From assembly GCF_009497155.1 (NCBI RefSeq), contig NZ_WINI01000008.1, positions 186,001-250,000 on the forward strand: a DNA stretch of 64,000 bases, read 5' to 3'. A program made the position numbers and the translations under genes. This document shows positions 46,504-56,605 of the stretch, in pieces. The notes beneath the pieces were generated by a model, which saw nothing but the letters and a program-made list of their open reading frames with translations, was not told the origin of the DNA and searched no databases. Within the stretch, counting starts at the first letter, position 1. Each line of letters begins with the position of its first letter. This DNA comes from Glaciimonas soli. GTDB lineage: Bacteria > Pseudomonadota > Gammaproteobacteria > Burkholderiales > Burkholderiaceae_D.

Positions 46504-46577
46504 GCATCGCCAACTTGAACCTGTGATGCTCACCGTACCGAGGTACGGTGAGCATCACAGGTTCAAGTTGGCGCTGC
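46504..46577. repeat. Near-perfect 74-bp palindrome behind ftsZ
   Basis: Arms 46508-46539 and 46542-46573 are complementary over all 32 positions with only a GA between them; allowing one mismatch the dyad reaches 46504-46577 (36-base arms). The arm begins CGCCAACTTGAACCTG. It starts 8 bases after the ftsZ stop codon (minus strand) and precedes the intrinsic terminator at 46382-46412. No U run follows it. I found no second copy in the window. Confidence 0.9.
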
Positions 46578-46585
46578 GCAGTTGC

Positions 46586-47770
46586 TTAATCAGCTTGCTT
46601 ACGTAAAAAGGCTGGAATGTCGTAAGTCTCCATACCATTTTTTTCCAATGCACGCACCGTATCCGAAGCCGATTCACGACGCCATACCGCTGGCGCTTTC
46701 ATGCCTTCAAATGACGAACTGCCGTGTCCCATACTATGGGTGGCATGACCATGTTGCATCATCGGTTCGTTATGCGTTCCGGTACGCAGCATTTGCGGCT
46801 GTACCAGTTGCACTGATTTACGCGCACGACCCAAACCAGTGGCAACCACGGTAACGCGGATGTCATCGCCCATGGTTTCATCGTAAGCAATACCTTGGGC
46901 GATCGACGCGTCTGGTGCGGCAAAAGCACGAACAGTTGCCATCACTTCTTTGATCTCTTTACCCTTCAAGCTGCGGCTGGCAGTGACGTTGACCAACACG
47001 CCACGCGCGCCAGACAAATCAATCCCATCCAACAATGGCGAAGCCACCGCTTGTTCCGCTGCCAAACGAGCGCGATCTACTCCGTGCGCAGTCGCCGTTC
47101 CCATCATGGCTTTACCTTGCTCGCCCATAATGGTTTTGACGTCGTTAAAGTCAACGTTGATATGGCCTGGCACATTGATGATTTCCGCAATCCCGGCCAC
47201 CGCGTTGTTGAGAACGTCATCGGCATGACCCAACCATTCCATCATGCTGTCGTCTTCGTAAATCTCTTCCAATTTTTCATTGAGAATGATGATCAGCGAA
47301 TCAACGTTTTGCGATAACGCTTCCAAACCTTCATCAGCGACATCCATGCAACGCTGACCTTCATACGAAAATGGTTTGGAAACCACTGCCACGGTCAATG
47401 CGCCCAGCTCTTTGGCAATCTGCGCAATGATAGGCGCAGCGCCAGTACCAGTGCCACCGCCCATACCAGCAGCGATAAACACCATGTGCGCGCCACGTAA
47501 TGCATCTTCAATTCGCGCACGCGATTCTTCCGCCAATTGACGACCCACTTCCGGTTTCATCCCGGCACCTAAACCGGTTTCGCCAATTTGGATGACGTTG
47601 TGCGCCTTCGATTGCAACAACGCTTGCGCATCAGTGTTGGCGACAATGAATTCCACGCCTGATACACCTTTGTTAATCATATGCTGAACCGCATTGCCGC
47701 CAGCGCCACCGACGCCAACAACTTTAATCACGGTACCCAGCGTCGCACTATCTAGCATATCGATTTCCAT
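46586..47770 (-). CDS. ftsZ: Cell division GTPase FtsZ
   Basis: FtsZ polymerises into the division ring. The 394-residue protein has the tubulin signature GMGGGTGTGAAPI (about 102-114), the N-terminal IKVVGVGGAGGNAV (about 15-28), the T7 loop NVDFNDVKTIM (about 203-213), a flexible linker (about 320-375, His/Ser/Met-rich), and the C-terminal peptide YDIPAFLRKQAD that binds FtsA, MinC and other partners. The ATG at 47770 is preceded by an AAGGAAAT ribosome site. MinC, MinD, MinE and ZapD, all FtsZ partners, are encoded elsewhere in the window. Confidence 0.98.
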   Translation of the reverse strand: MEIDMLDSATLGTVIKVVGVGGAGGNAVQHMINKGVSGVEFIVANTDAQALLQSKAHNVIQIGETGLGAGMKPEVGRQLAEESRARIEDALRGAHMVFIAAGMGGGTGTGAAPIIAQIAKELGALTVAVVSKPFSYEGQRCMDVADEGLEALSQNVDSLIIILNEKLEEIYEDDSMMEWLGHADDVLNNAVAGIAEIINVPGHINVDFNDVKTIMGEQGKAMMGTATAHGVDRARLAAEQAVASPLLDGIDLSGARGVLVNVTASRSLKGKEIKEVMATVRAFAAPDASIAQGIAYDETMGDDIRVTVVATGLGRARKSVQLVQPQMLRTGTHNEPMMQHGHATHSMGHGSSSFEGMKAPAVWRRESASDTVRALEKNGMETYDIPAFLRKQAD

Positions 47771-47982
47771 GATATTTCCTTATAAAGTTCAGTATCCAGT
47801 CGATAGGCATCACACTTATTCATAGGGCGTGAGGCCTAGCAACTGAGTACTGGTATTACATAAATAAAAAGCCGAAATAAAAATCTAAAATAAAAAACTG
47901 AAAACCAAATTCAACATCTAAGTACCCACTGCGCTACCTACTGCAACAGCAACTGCTCAACATAAATAAATCTAAACGACAT

Positions 47983-49224
47983 TTAAAAATTTCCTAAAAT
48001 CCATTCTTTCATGCGTTGAAAAATCGCCTTTGCCGAACCTTCCTGGCGCGTCACGATATAACCGCGTTGATATTGTTTTTTCGCTTCCAGCAACAAACCC
48101 AATACAGTCGAATAGCGAGGGCTACGCACCACGTCAGCCAACTGACCGCTGTAATGCGGTATGCCGATACGTGTCGGTTTGAGGAAAATATCTTCTGCCA
48201 GTTCCATCATTCCCGGCATTAATGAAGAACCACCCGTCAACACGATCCCGCTTGACAACACTTCTTCGTAACCGGACTCGCGTACCACTTGGTGCACCAG
48301 AGCGAACAACTCTTCCACGCGCGGCTCAATCACCGCAGCCAAGGCCTGACGCGACAAGGTTCGCGCATTACGCTCGCCCAAGCCTGGCACTTCCAATGAC
48401 TCACTTGGGTCTGTCAAAATTTGCTTGGCAACGCCGTAACGCAGTTTGATTTCTTCCGCTTCCGCTGTCGGCGTACGCAATGCCATTGCAATGTCATTGG
48501 TGATCTGATCGCCAGCAATAGGAATCACTGCGGTATGTCGAATCGCTCCTTCGGTAAATACGGCAACGTCGGTAGTGCCGCCACCGATATCTACCAACAC
48601 CACACCTAATTCTTTTTCGTCTGTGGTCAACACCGCATCCGCCGATGCCATCGGTTGCAAGATCAAATCGGACACTTCCAAACCACAGCGACGAATACAC
48701 TTCACAATGTTTTGTACTGCTGACACGGCGCCGGTAACGATGTGTACTTTCACTTCCAAGCGTATTCCGCTCATTCCGATCGGCTCGCGCACATCTTCCT
48801 GGCTGTCGACAATAAATTCCTGCGGCACGGTATGCAACAATTGCTGATCAGTCGGGATGTTGACCGCCTTGGCGGTTTCTATCACGCGTGACACATCGGC
48901 GGCGGTAACTTCTTTATCTTTAATCGCCACCATGCCGCTAGAATTGAAGCTGCGAATATGGCTGCCTGCGATGCCGGTATACACATTATGAATTTTGCAG
49001 TCAGCCATCAATTCCGCTTCTTCCAAAGCGCGCTGTATCGATTCAACTGTGGCCTCAATATTGACCACCACGCCCTTCTTCAACCCCTTGGATTCATGCT
49101 GGCCCAGACCGATCACTTCATGACGACCATCGGGCAGCACCTCCGCTACGACAGCCACCACTTTGGAAGTCCCGATATCGAGACCAACAATCAAATTTTT
49201 CGCATCTTTAGTCATAGGATTCAC
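47983..49224 (-). CDS. ftsA: Cell division protein FtsA
   Basis: FtsA is the actin-like protein that ties FtsZ to the membrane. The product is 413 residues from GTG 49224 or 410 from ATG 49215; the latter gives MTKDAKNLIVGLDIGTSKVVAVV, closer to relatives. Nucleotide-binding landmarks are LIVGLDIGTSK at the start, VVLVDIGGGTTDVAVF (about 206-221) and GIVLTGGSSLMPGM (about 335-348). The SHS2/1C domain is in between. The C-terminus ends in the amphipathic membrane-targeting helix IFQRMKEWILGNF. It is 212 bases upstream of ftsZ, leaving room for an ftsZ promoter. Confidence 0.97.
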   Translation of the reverse strand: MNPMTKDAKNLIVGLDIGTSKVVAVVAEVLPDGRHEVIGLGQHESKGLKKGVVVNIEATVESIQRALEEAELMADCKIHNVYTGIAGSHIRSFNSSGMVAIKDKEVTAADVSRVIETAKAVNIPTDQQLLHTVPQEFIVDSQEDVREPIGMSGIRLEVKVHIVTGAVSAVQNIVKCIRRCGLEVSDLILQPMASADAVLTTDEKELGVVLVDIGGGTTDVAVFTEGAIRHTAVIPIAGDQITNDIAMALRTPTAEAEEIKLRYGVAKQILTDPSESLEVPGLGERNARTLSRQALAAVIEPRVEELFALVHQVVRESGYEEVLSSGIVLTGGSSLMPGMMELAEDIFLKPTRIGIPHYSGQLADVVRSPRYSTVLGLLLEAKKQYQRGYIVTRQEGSAKAIFQRMKEWILGNF

Positions 49225-49283
49225 TTATTTATTGTGCTGCTGTATTTAGCTGTCCGTATTTAGCCGTATCAATTTAGCTAGAA

Positions 49284-50063
49284 TTATTTCGTTTTCTTCT
49301 TTAAAGCGGAGACCGAATCAATTGCCAAACCACTCGCCTTTAACGCCAAGCCATTTGCATAACGCATATCGATGCTTTCAATCCGGTCTTGCAAACGCTC
49401 CAACAACTGCGGATAAATCTCTACTAAACGATTTGCGCGATCGTGCAAAGTCATACTGTTTTTCTCGCGGCCCAATTGCACTTCCATGCCATTGTCGAGT
49501 TTGACACTCCATGCATAACGGCTGGACAAATTCACTTCTGTAGGCGTTAATTTCAATGGTCCAAACCAATTCTTAAAATCTGCTAAACGCGCTACTACAT
49601 CTTTTTCACTACCTGCCGGCCCGGAAAATACCGGTAATTTTCCATCTTCTTCAGCCTCATCCATATTGGCGATAAAAATGTCGCCTTTGGTCGATATCAA
49701 ATGCCCGTCATCATCCCAGGTACCCAGCGGTTGATATTCTTCAATATTGACCACTAGCTGATTCGGCCACTCACGCTGCACTGATGCCTTGCGTACCCAC
49801 GGAACCGATTCAAATGCGGTACGGACCGTATCCAGATTTGTCGTAAAAAAATTACCTTTAATCCTTGGCAGTGCACTGGCGCGTATCGTTAATGGATTAA
49901 CCCGTCGAACTTCATTCTGCCCTTCGCCCTGCACCCGAATTTCTTTTAACGTAAACATCGGCAACTGCGCGATCCACCAGATTCCAGCCGCCAACAAAAC
50001 AAGCATAGCCAAGCCGATCAGCGTGTTTGCGATTGCGTTCAACATTTTGATGTCTTGCCACAT
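49284..50063 (-). CDS. ftsQ: Cell division protein FtsQ
   Basis: FtsQ links cytoplasmic and periplasmic parts of the divisome. The 259-residue single-pass protein has a membrane helix at about 11-30 (TLIGLAMLVLLAAGIWWI), a POTRA domain (about 35-105: FTLKEIRVQGE ... VRKASVQREWPNQLVVNIEEYQPLGTW) and the beta domain after it, with RYAWSVKLDNGMEVQLGRE near residue 190. The start ATG at 50063 lies 100 bases after the ddl stop, and ftsA follows 59-68 bases later. Confidence 0.95.
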   Translation of the reverse strand: MWQDIKMLNAIANTLIGLAMLVLLAAGIWWIAQLPMFTLKEIRVQGEGQNEVRRVNPLTIRASALPRIKGNFFTTNLDTVRTAFESVPWVRKASVQREWPNQLVVNIEEYQPLGTWDDDGHLISTKGDIFIANMDEAEEDGKLPVFSGPAGSEKDVVARLADFKNWFGPLKLTPTEVNLSSRYAWSVKLDNGMEVQLGREKNSMTLHDRANRLVEIYPQLLERLQDRIESIDMRYANGLALKASGLAIDSVSALKKKTK

Positions 50064-50163
50064 ATTCTCGTCTTCACTTCTTACTTTCAGAACTAGTCTG
50101 ATTTACTTGTTTGCTTACTGGCGTGCTTTTTCGCTTAAAAGTAAAAATTCGTTCCAGGCCGAA

Positions 50164-51135
50164 TTAAACTGACGTCCAATTTTTAGTCGGGTGCAAATCC
50201 AATGTCGCCGATTCCAAAATGGTGTTGCATATTTCTTCGTAACTAATTCCCGTCGCTTTTGCCGACATTGGCACCAACGAATGGCCTGTCATACCTGGCG
50301 AAGTATTGATCTCCAACAAAAGCGGTTCGTTATCTACAGTCCGCAACATAAAATCAACCCGTGCCCATCCTCTGCAATCCAAAGCGTTATACGCCTGCAC
50401 CGCCAGCGCCTGTATCTTTTGGGTCAAGGCATCATCCAATGGCGCCGGGCACAAATATTGAGTGTCGTCAGTAAAATATTTGTTTTGATAGTCGTAATTA
50501 CCTTCCGGGGCACGAATTTCAACTATAGGCAATGCATACGCTTTGCTCCCACGCCCCAGCACTGGAACAGTTAACTCACGGCCACTGATGAACTCTTCTG
50601 CCAGAACCGTTTCATCGTATTTTGCGCATAAGTCAAAACCGCTCTGTATAGCATCGACACTAACGACTTTGCTAATACCAATAGTCGAACCTTCATGCGG
50701 TGCCTTTAACATCAATGGCAAGCCCAACGCATCCGGCAATTGGTGCAATTGCTCACTGCTTGCTTCCGCCGCATTCAATACGACAAAACGCGGTGTCGGC
50801 AAGCCAGCACTTTGCCAAACCCGCTTGCTCATCACCTTATCCATGGCAATCGCCGATGCCATCACGCCGGGGCCGGTGTACGGAATATGCATTTGTTCCA
50901 ATGCACCTTGCATGGTGCCGTCTTCACCGTAACGACCGTGCAACGCGATAAACACGCGATCAAATTTTTCCGCAGCCAGCTCTGCCAAGCTACGTTCGCC
51001 TGTGTCAAATAAGTGCGCGTCAATGCCACGATGTTGCAAAGCCTGGACTACGCCGTTGCCTGACATCTTAGACACTTCACGCTCGGCCGAGCGTCCACCG
51101 AACAACACGCCGACTTTTCCAAATTGACTGCTCAT
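50164..51135 (-). CDS. ddl: D-alanine--D-alanine ligase
   Basis: Ddl joins two D-alanines for the peptidoglycan stem peptide. The 323-residue ATP-grasp enzyme starts GKVGVLFGGRSAEREVS (about 6-22), has IALHGRYGEDGTMQG (about 63-77), the LKAPHEGSTIGISKV phosphate-binding loop (about 143-157), the EEFISGREL motif (about 180-188) and the metal/substrate region LLEINTSPGMTGHSLVP (about 276-292). Its place between murC and ftsQ matches DdlB in E. coli. Confidence 0.96.
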   Translation of the reverse strand: MSSQFGKVGVLFGGRSAEREVSKMSGNGVVQALQHRGIDAHLFDTGERSLAELAAEKFDRVFIALHGRYGEDGTMQGALEQMHIPYTGPGVMASAIAMDKVMSKRVWQSAGLPTPRFVVLNAAEASSEQLHQLPDALGLPLMLKAPHEGSTIGISKVVSVDAIQSGFDLCAKYDETVLAEEFISGRELTVPVLGRGSKAYALPIVEIRAPEGNYDYQNKYFTDDTQYLCPAPLDDALTQKIQALAVQAYNALDCRGWARVDFMLRTVDNEPLLLEINTSPGMTGHSLVPMSAKATGISYEEICNTILESATLDLHPTKNWTSV

Positions 51136-51196
51136 ATCTTCTTTATCCTGCTTTTTTTAGGCATTTCTGCCCGTAATATTTCAACCCAATCACCGA

Positions 51197-52615
51197 TTAA
51201 TCCGGCAACGTCTGATTTGCCAACTGCGCTGGTACCGCACTGATCGAGCCTGCACCCATCGTCATTACGACATCACCGTCACGCACAATGTTCGCTATCG
51301 TCGCGGGCATGTCAGTGATATTTTCAACAAATACTAATTCGGCCATACCGGCCACTCGTAATGCGTGCGCCAATGCGCGTCCATCTGCAGCTACAATGGG
51401 AGATTCGCCAGCGGCATATACCTCCGCCAACACCAAGACATCAACAGTCGATAAAACTTTGACGAAGTCTTCAAACAAATCGCGAGTACGCGTATAGCGA
51501 TGCGGCTGAAATGCCAGCACCAATCGTCGTCCGGGATAAGCGCCACGTGCGGCCGATATGGTTGCCGCCGTTTCGACCGGATGATGGCCATAATCATCGA
51601 CCAGCGCATAAGTACCCGCTGTGCCGTTAGGAGCACCTTCTGCTGCCGGCAATGGAATCTCGCCATAACGGGTAAAGCGACGGCCAACGCCATTAAATTC
51701 AGTCAACGCTTTCTGAATAGCTTCATCAGCAACGCCCAATTCACGCGCAATCGCAATTGCGGCGCATGCGTTTTGCACGTTATGCATACCTGGTTGATTC
51801 AGACTGATTGCCATCGGCTCGAATTCATCTTGTATGACAGTGAACTGCATATAACCATCCACCGCTTTGGCATCGATCGCCCGCACTTGCGCTTCTTCAT
51901 GAAAACCGTAAGTGGTAATCGGCTTGGAAATCTGCGGCATGATTTCACGTACATTGGCGTCATCTATACACAGCACTGCGGTGCCATAGAAAGGCAAACG
52001 ATTGGTGAATTCAACGAATGCATGTTTCAATTTATTGAAATCATGATCATAGGTATCCATATGATCAGCATCAATATTGGTGATGACTTCGATCACCGGT
52101 GACAAATTTAAAAATGACGCATCGGATTCGTCGGCTTCTGCCACGATGAAATCACCAGAACCCAGCTTGGCGTTAGCTCCTGCGCTGGTCAGGCGGCCAC
52201 CGATCACAAAAGTCGGATCCAAACCGCCTTCGGCCAACACGCTGGCGACTAAACTTGTAGTCGTGGTTTTGCCGTGCGTACCGGCAATCGCGATACCCTG
52301 CTTAAGACGCATCAATTCTGCCAACATCATCGCGCGCGGCACGATAGGAATTTTCTTATCTCGCGCAGCAACCACTTCCGGGTTATCGGCTTGTACTGCG
52401 GTCGACGTCACGATCGCATTGGCGTTTTCTATATTTTCTGCCGCATGACCTTTCAGCACTTTGATACCGAGCTTGGTCAACCGACGTGTCGCAGCATTGC
52501 TGCCGAGATCAGAACCAGAAATGGTATAACCGAGGTTGAGCAACACCTCTGCAATGCCGCTCATCCCACTACCGCCGATGCCGACAAAATGTATGTTCTT
52601 AACTTTATGTTTCAT
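51197..52615 (-). CDS. murC: UDP-N-acetylmuramate--L-alanine ligase
   Basis: MurC adds L-alanine to UDP-MurNAc. The 472-residue protein has the N-terminal UDP-binding loop [18 protein letters not shown] (about 8-25), the ATP P-loop GTHGKTTTT (about 115-123), [10 protein letters not shown] (about 163-172), and DDYGHHPVE (about 344-352), all conserved in MurC. A one-base gap separates its start from the murG stop, showing tight coupling. Confidence 0.97.
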   Translation of the reverse strand: MKHKVKNIHFVGIGGSGMSGIAEVLLNLGYTISGSDLGSNAATRRLTKLGIKVLKGHAAENIENANAIVTSTAVQADNPEVVAARDKKIPIVPRAMMLAELMRLKQGIAIAGTHGKTTTTSLVASVLAEGGLDPTFVIGGRLTSAGANAKLGSGDFIVAEADESDASFLNLSPVIEVITNIDADHMDTYDHDFNKLKHAFVEFTNRLPFYGTAVLCIDDANVREIMPQISKPITTYGFHEEAQVRAIDAKAVDGYMQFTVIQDEFEPMAISLNQPGMHNVQNACAAIAIARELGVADEAIQKALTEFNGVGRRFTRYGEIPLPAAEGAPNGTAGTYALVDDYGHHPVETAATISAARGAYPGRRLVLAFQPHRYTRTRDLFEDFVKVLSTVDVLVLAEVYAAGESPIVAADGRALAHALRVAGMAELVFVENITDMPATIANIVRDGDVVMTMGAGSISAVPAQLANQTLPD

Positions 52616-52616
52616 T

Positions 52617-53714
52617 CTATTTACCTGCCAATTCTTCTAAGACTTGCGCAATACTGGCATTTGCATCACGGCGACCATTGTCGTAGGCGGCTTGTGCCAT
52701 CGCTACGCAATCCTGACGCGTCATTCGCATCAACATGCCAGACAAACGCTCTTTACTTAACTCTGTTTGCGGCAAATGGATTGCCGCTTGTTTCGATGCC
52801 ATCCAACGCGCATTTTCACGTTGATGCGAGGTGGTCGAGACCATCAACGGCACCAACACACTGGCAACGCCAGCTGCCGTCAATTCCGATAACGTAATTG
52901 CACCTGCACGACAAATCACTAAATCTGCATCTGCATAACGGCGCGGCATATCGTCAATAAATGCCACCACTTCTGCCGCCACTCCGGCAGTTTTATAAGC
53001 GCTTTGCAAAGCCTCAATATGCTGCTTGCCCGATTGATGCGTCACGCTGGGACGCAATTCAGGTGGAATCAGCGCCAACGCTGCTGGCAAACACTCATTC
53101 AAGGCTTTCGCACCAAGACTGCCGCCCACAACTAACAAACGCAGAGGGCCGATGCGGCCGCTGTATCGTTGCGGGGGAGCTGGCAAATCCAAAATTTCCT
53201 GTCGCACCGGATTGCCGGTCACTTGCGCTTTATCCGCGGCTTTACCGAACTCTGCAGGAAAACCAAATAACACTTTTCGCGCCAGTGGTACCAAAGATTT
53301 ATTCGACAACAGCAAGGCAGCGTCGGCATTCACCAGCGCCAGCGGCACGCCACGCAAACGCGCCATCACACCGCCCGGCACCGTGACATAGCCGCCCATA
53401 CCCAGCACCACATCTGGCTGGCGTTTTCCGATAATCTTGAAACAGGCTGGGAAGCTCGCAAGCAAACGCCAAACGCCGCGCACAGTATGTTGCCAACCTT
53501 TGCCACGCAAACCGGAAAACGTGATCTTATCCATCTCGATGTCATGCGGCGGCACCAATGTGCCTTCCATTCCATGCGAAGTCCCCAACCAACTAACTTG
53601 CCAACCGCGCTCACGCATGGTTTCTGCAATTGCCAGTCCCGGAAAAATATGACCGCCGGTTCCGGCTGCCATAATCAGTAATTTTTTAGGAGGAGTCGTC
53701 AGCGCATTGCTCAT
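52617..53714 (-). CDS. murG: Lipid II synthase MurG (GlcNAc transferase)
   Basis: MurG transfers GlcNAc from UDP-GlcNAc onto lipid I at the inner face of the membrane. The 365-residue GT-B enzyme has the glycine-rich loop [16 protein letters not shown] (about 16-31), a second one [10 protein letters not shown] (about 103-112), and [12 protein letters not shown] plus the UDP-GlcNAc site [11 protein letters not shown] (about 272-282). The ATG at 53714 overlaps the ftsW stop (ATGA); codons upstream to 53783 are within ftsW. The N-terminal [11 protein letters not shown] tail is slightly long. Confidence 0.97.
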   Translation of the reverse strand: MSNALTTPPKKLLIMAAGTGGHIFPGLAIAETMRERGWQVSWLGTSHGMEGTLVPPHDIEMDKITFSGLRGKGWQHTVRGVWRLLASFPACFKIIGKRQPDVVLGMGGYVTVPGGVMARLRGVPLALVNADAALLLSNKSLVPLARKVLFGFPAEFGKAADKAQVTGNPVRQEILDLPAPPQRYSGRIGPLRLLVVGGSLGAKALNECLPAALALIPPELRPSVTHQSGKQHIEALQSAYKTAGVAAEVVAFIDDMPRRYADADLVICRAGAITLSELTAAGVASVLVPLMVSTTSHQRENARWMASKQAAIHLPQTELSKERLSGMLMRMTRQDCVAMAQAAYDNGRRDANASIAQVLEELAGK

Positions 53715-54973
53715 TGCCGCCCCCCACGCATCAATACGCGATTTTCGTAATCTATTCTCAGCAAAATCGCCAATCCAATACAATTAATCAATACACCAGA
53801 ACCGCCATAGCTCATCAACGGCAAGGTCAATCCTTTGGTCGGCAGCAACCCCAAATTCACCCCCATATTGATGAAGGTCTGCACACCGATCCAGATACCA
53901 ATACCTTTAGCGACCAAACCAGCAAAAATTTGATCCATTGCAATCGCTTGCCGACCAATTTCAAATGCCCGTTTGACGATCCAATAGAACATCATGACCA
54001 CTACCAGCACACCCGCGAATCCAAGTTCTTCGCCGATCACGGCCAACAGAAAGTCGGTATGCGCTTCTGGTAAATAATGCAGTTTTTCTACGCTGGCACC
54101 CAGACCAACACCAAATATTTCACCGCGTCCAAATGCAATCAGGGAATGGGTTAATTGATACGATTTACCCAAGGCATTTTCTTCACCCCAAGGATTCAGG
54201 TACGCGAAAATTCGCTCCCGACGCCACGGCGATAACCAGATCACACCTGAAAATATGGCCGCCAGCAACGCCGTAATGCCGCCAAACCAAACGCCATTGA
54301 TACCGCCCAAAAACAGAATTCCCATCGCGATGCAAGCAATCACGCCGAGTGCGCCCAAGTCCGGTTCAAGCATCAGCAATAAACCAACGAAACCTACCGC
54401 CACCGTCATCGGCAAAAAGCCCTTGGTCAGCTTGTGCATCACTTCTTGTTTGCGCACCGTGTAATTGGCTGCGTACAATACGATGAACAGCTTCATCAAT
54501 TCGGATGGCTGCAAATTGAACACTTTGAACGACAACCAGCGCTTGGAACCATTGACGCCCTTGCCCAAACCGGGCACCAGCACCATTACTAACAATATCA
54601 GCGTACCTACAAACAAATAAGGCGCCCAACGCTGCCAGGTCGACAACGGGATACGGAAAGTAAACATGCCGGCGACAATCGAAACGCAAATAAAAATCGC
54701 CTGCTTGATCACAAAATTCGAGCTGCTGTAATTCGAATATTTTGGTGAATCAGGCAAAGCAATCGATGCCGAATACACCATCACCAAACCGAACAACATC
54801 AGTAACACCACCACCCACACCAACGGTTGATCGTATTCCATCATTCTGGAACGCTGAACACCGGGAGTAATTCCATTGGCTGAACTAGTACGCGCACTTG
54901 AGCCAGTGCTTGTGCTACTGGCTTTTTTGGCATTTCCGGCCAAACGTGGAAAGGAAAGCGATGGGAATTTCAT
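53711..54973 (-). CDS. ftsW: Septal SEDS glycosyltransferase FtsW
   Basis: FtsW polymerises septal glycan strands together with FtsI. The 420-residue polytopic protein has a long, Ser/Thr-rich cytoplasmic N-terminus (about 1-48), then roughly ten membrane helices. SEDS landmarks include [20 protein letters not shown] (about 144-163), the [18 protein letters not shown] loop (about 301-318) and [16 protein letters not shown] near residue 382. ATG 54973 overlaps the murD stop by one base (TGATG). Confidence 0.96.
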   Translation of the reverse strand: MKFPSLSFPRLAGNAKKASSTSTGSSARTSSANGITPGVQRSRMMEYDQPLVWVVVLLMLFGLVMVYSASIALPDSPKYSNYSSSNFVIKQAIFICVSIVAGMFTFRIPLSTWQRWAPYLFVGTLILLVMVLVPGLGKGVNGSKRWLSFKVFNLQPSELMKLFIVLYAANYTVRKQEVMHKLTKGFLPMTVAVGFVGLLLMLEPDLGALGVIACIAMGILFLGGINGVWFGGITALLAAIFSGVIWLSPWRRERIFAYLNPWGEENALGKSYQLTHSLIAFGRGEIFGVGLGASVEKLHYLPEAHTDFLLAVIGEELGFAGVLVVVMMFYWIVKRAFEIGRQAIAMDQIFAGLVAKGIGIWIGVQTFINMGVNLGLLPTKGLTLPLMSYGGSGVLINCIGLAILLRIDYENRVLMRGGRQ

Positions 54974-56601
54974 CAACTGATCTCCCCGCGTGCTAACGCC
55001 AATTCGCGTACGGCATCAACAAAAACTTCGGCGCGATGCGCATAATTACGAAACATGTCGAGACTGGCGCACGCTGGCGACAGCAACACTGCATCACCAG
55101 CATGCGCATATTCTGCTGCGCGTTGTACCGCCGCTTCCAACGTATCGCAAGCCACAATCTCAATATTTGCGGCCGATAATTCATTGCTGACAGCATGACG
55201 AATCGCATCGGCATCACGCCCGATCAAAATCAAAGCACGACCATAATGCGCCAACGGCTCTGCTAGTGGCGTGAAGTCCTGCCCTTTGCCATCACCGCCA
55301 GCAATCAACACCAGGCGGTTAGCACTGGCTGTACCGTCAGGGCCACGCCCCAAACCGTTGAGTGCCGCTACTGTCGCACCAACATTAGTCCCTTTGCTGT
55401 CATCGTAATATTCGACACCAGCAATAGTCGTAATCAATTCAACCCGATGTGCTTCACCTTGATAGTCACGCAAACCATGCAGTAACGCCGCAAACGGGAG
55501 ATCTATCGCGCGACACAATGCCAATGCAGCCAAGGCATTGGTAGCGTTATGTTGACCACGTATCTTCAATGCGTCGGCTGGCATCAAACGTTTTATGACA
55601 ACCGGTAAAACTTCTTCAATCTGATTTTTTTTCTTGCGCTTCTTTTCACCGTCTTCGGATTCAATCGCTTCTGCTACCGCCAGCCACTGCATGCCATTTT
55701 CGTTGTATAGTCCAAAGCAGTCGGCATCTTCCGGCGCATCGATGCCGAAAGTAATGCTATTCGCATTGCTGAACGTCATCACGGTAGCGTCATCACGATT
55801 CAATATGCGAATGGTGTCTTTGCCGAAAATACGCCCTTTGTCAGCAACGTAATCGGCCATTTCACCATGCCAATCCAAATGATCTTGAGTGATATTCAAA
55901 ATTGTGGCGGTATCAGCCTGCAGACTGACTGTAGTGTGTAGTTGGAAACTGGATAATTCCAATACCCACACTTGCGGCAAAGTGTTTTCATCCAGGCAGG
56001 TACGCAATACATCCAGCGCTGTAGGGCTAATGTTGCCCGCTACCTTGGTCGTCAAACCGGCGCGTTGGCATAGCAAGCCAGTCAGACTGGTCACCGTGGT
56101 TTTGCCGTTTGTACCAGTGATGGCAATTATTTTTGGTGTATATGTCGCTGCCGCTTCGACTTTTGTCGATTCGGTTTCCGCAGCTTCTGTTTCTGTCGCG
56201 CCTGTTCCTGCGGCTTCTGTTTGTACCGCTTCTGTTTGTGTCGTTTCGACCGGCTGACGTAACGCAGTCAATGCCTGCGCAAATAATTCTATTTCACTCC
56301 ACACTGGAATCTCAGCAGCCGCTGCTGCAGAAATAATCTCTTTCAACTCACGTAACGGCGACAAGCCTGGGCTGACAGCGACGAAAGTAATACCGTCCAA
56401 TAACTGCGCATTGAATACGCCATCACTAACACTAACAAACTCAACATCCGGCACAGCCAATTTCAGTTGAGACAAACGATCCGGTGCATTGCGGGTATCG
56501 GCAACGCGCAAGGTCGCGCCGCAGCGCGCCAGCCACAATGCCATCGCCAGACCGGATTCTCCCAGTCCCAGCACCAAAACATGTTGTCCCGAATAATTCA
56601 T
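54973..56601 (-). CDS. murD: UDP-N-acetylmuramoylalanine--D-glutamate ligase with pentapeptide-repeat insert
   Basis: MurD adds D-glutamate to UDP-MurNAc-L-Ala. The 542-residue protein is longer than typical MurD (about 440-500). It has the UDP-binding [13 protein letters not shown] (about 9-21), P-loop GTNGKTT (163-169), ELSSFQL (about 215-221), and C-terminal [14 protein letters not shown]. Between the first two domains (residues 122-151) is an insert of six pentapeptides of the type QTEAV/ETEAA, encoded by a 15-bp tandem repeat. A second charged insert ([11 protein letters not shown], about 316-326) lies in the central domain. Both fall at positions likely to be surface loops, so activity is probably kept. 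Coupled to ftsW; a 4-base gap follows mraY. Confidence 0.95.
   Translation of the reverse strand: MNYSGQHVLVLGLGESGLAMALWLARCGATLRVADTRNAPDRLSQLKLAVPDVEFVSVSDGVFNAQLLDGITFVAVSPGLSPLRELKEIISAAAAAEIPVWSEIELFAQALTALRQPVETTQTEAVQTEAAGTGATETEAAETESTKVEAAATYTPKIIAITGTNGKTTVTSLTGLLCQRAGLTTKVAGNISPTALDVLRTCLDENTLPQVWVLELSSFQLHTTVSLQADTATILNITQDHLDWHGEMADYVADKGRIFGKDTIRILNRDDATVMTFSNANSITFGIDAPEDADCFGLYNENGMQWLAVAEAIESEDGEKKRKKKNQIEEVLPVVIKRLMPADALKIRGQHNATNALAALALCRAIDLPFAALLHGLRDYQGEAHRVELITTIAGVEYYDDSKGTNVGATVAALNGLGRGPDGTASANRLVLIAGGDGKGQDFTPLAEPLAHYGRALILIGRDADAIRHAVSNELSAANIEIVACDTLEAAVQRAAEYAHAGDAVLLSPACASLDMFRNYAHRAEVFVDAVRELALARGEIS
56149..56238 (-). repeat. 15-bp in-frame minisatellite inside murD
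   Basis: Six 15-base units encode [25 protein letters not shown] and KVEAA (murD residues 122-151). The decamer GCTTCTGTTT (plus strand) starts at 56183, 56213 and 56228, at multiples of 15 bases. Unit number could vary without a frameshift. Confidence 0.85.
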
Positions 56602-56605
56602 TAAA

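Noticed and set aside
46319-46854. Short plus-strand frames across the ftsZ-peroxiredoxin gap
   Set aside because: They run through the palindrome and terminator and into ftsZ antisense; no ribosome site or protein-like sequence.
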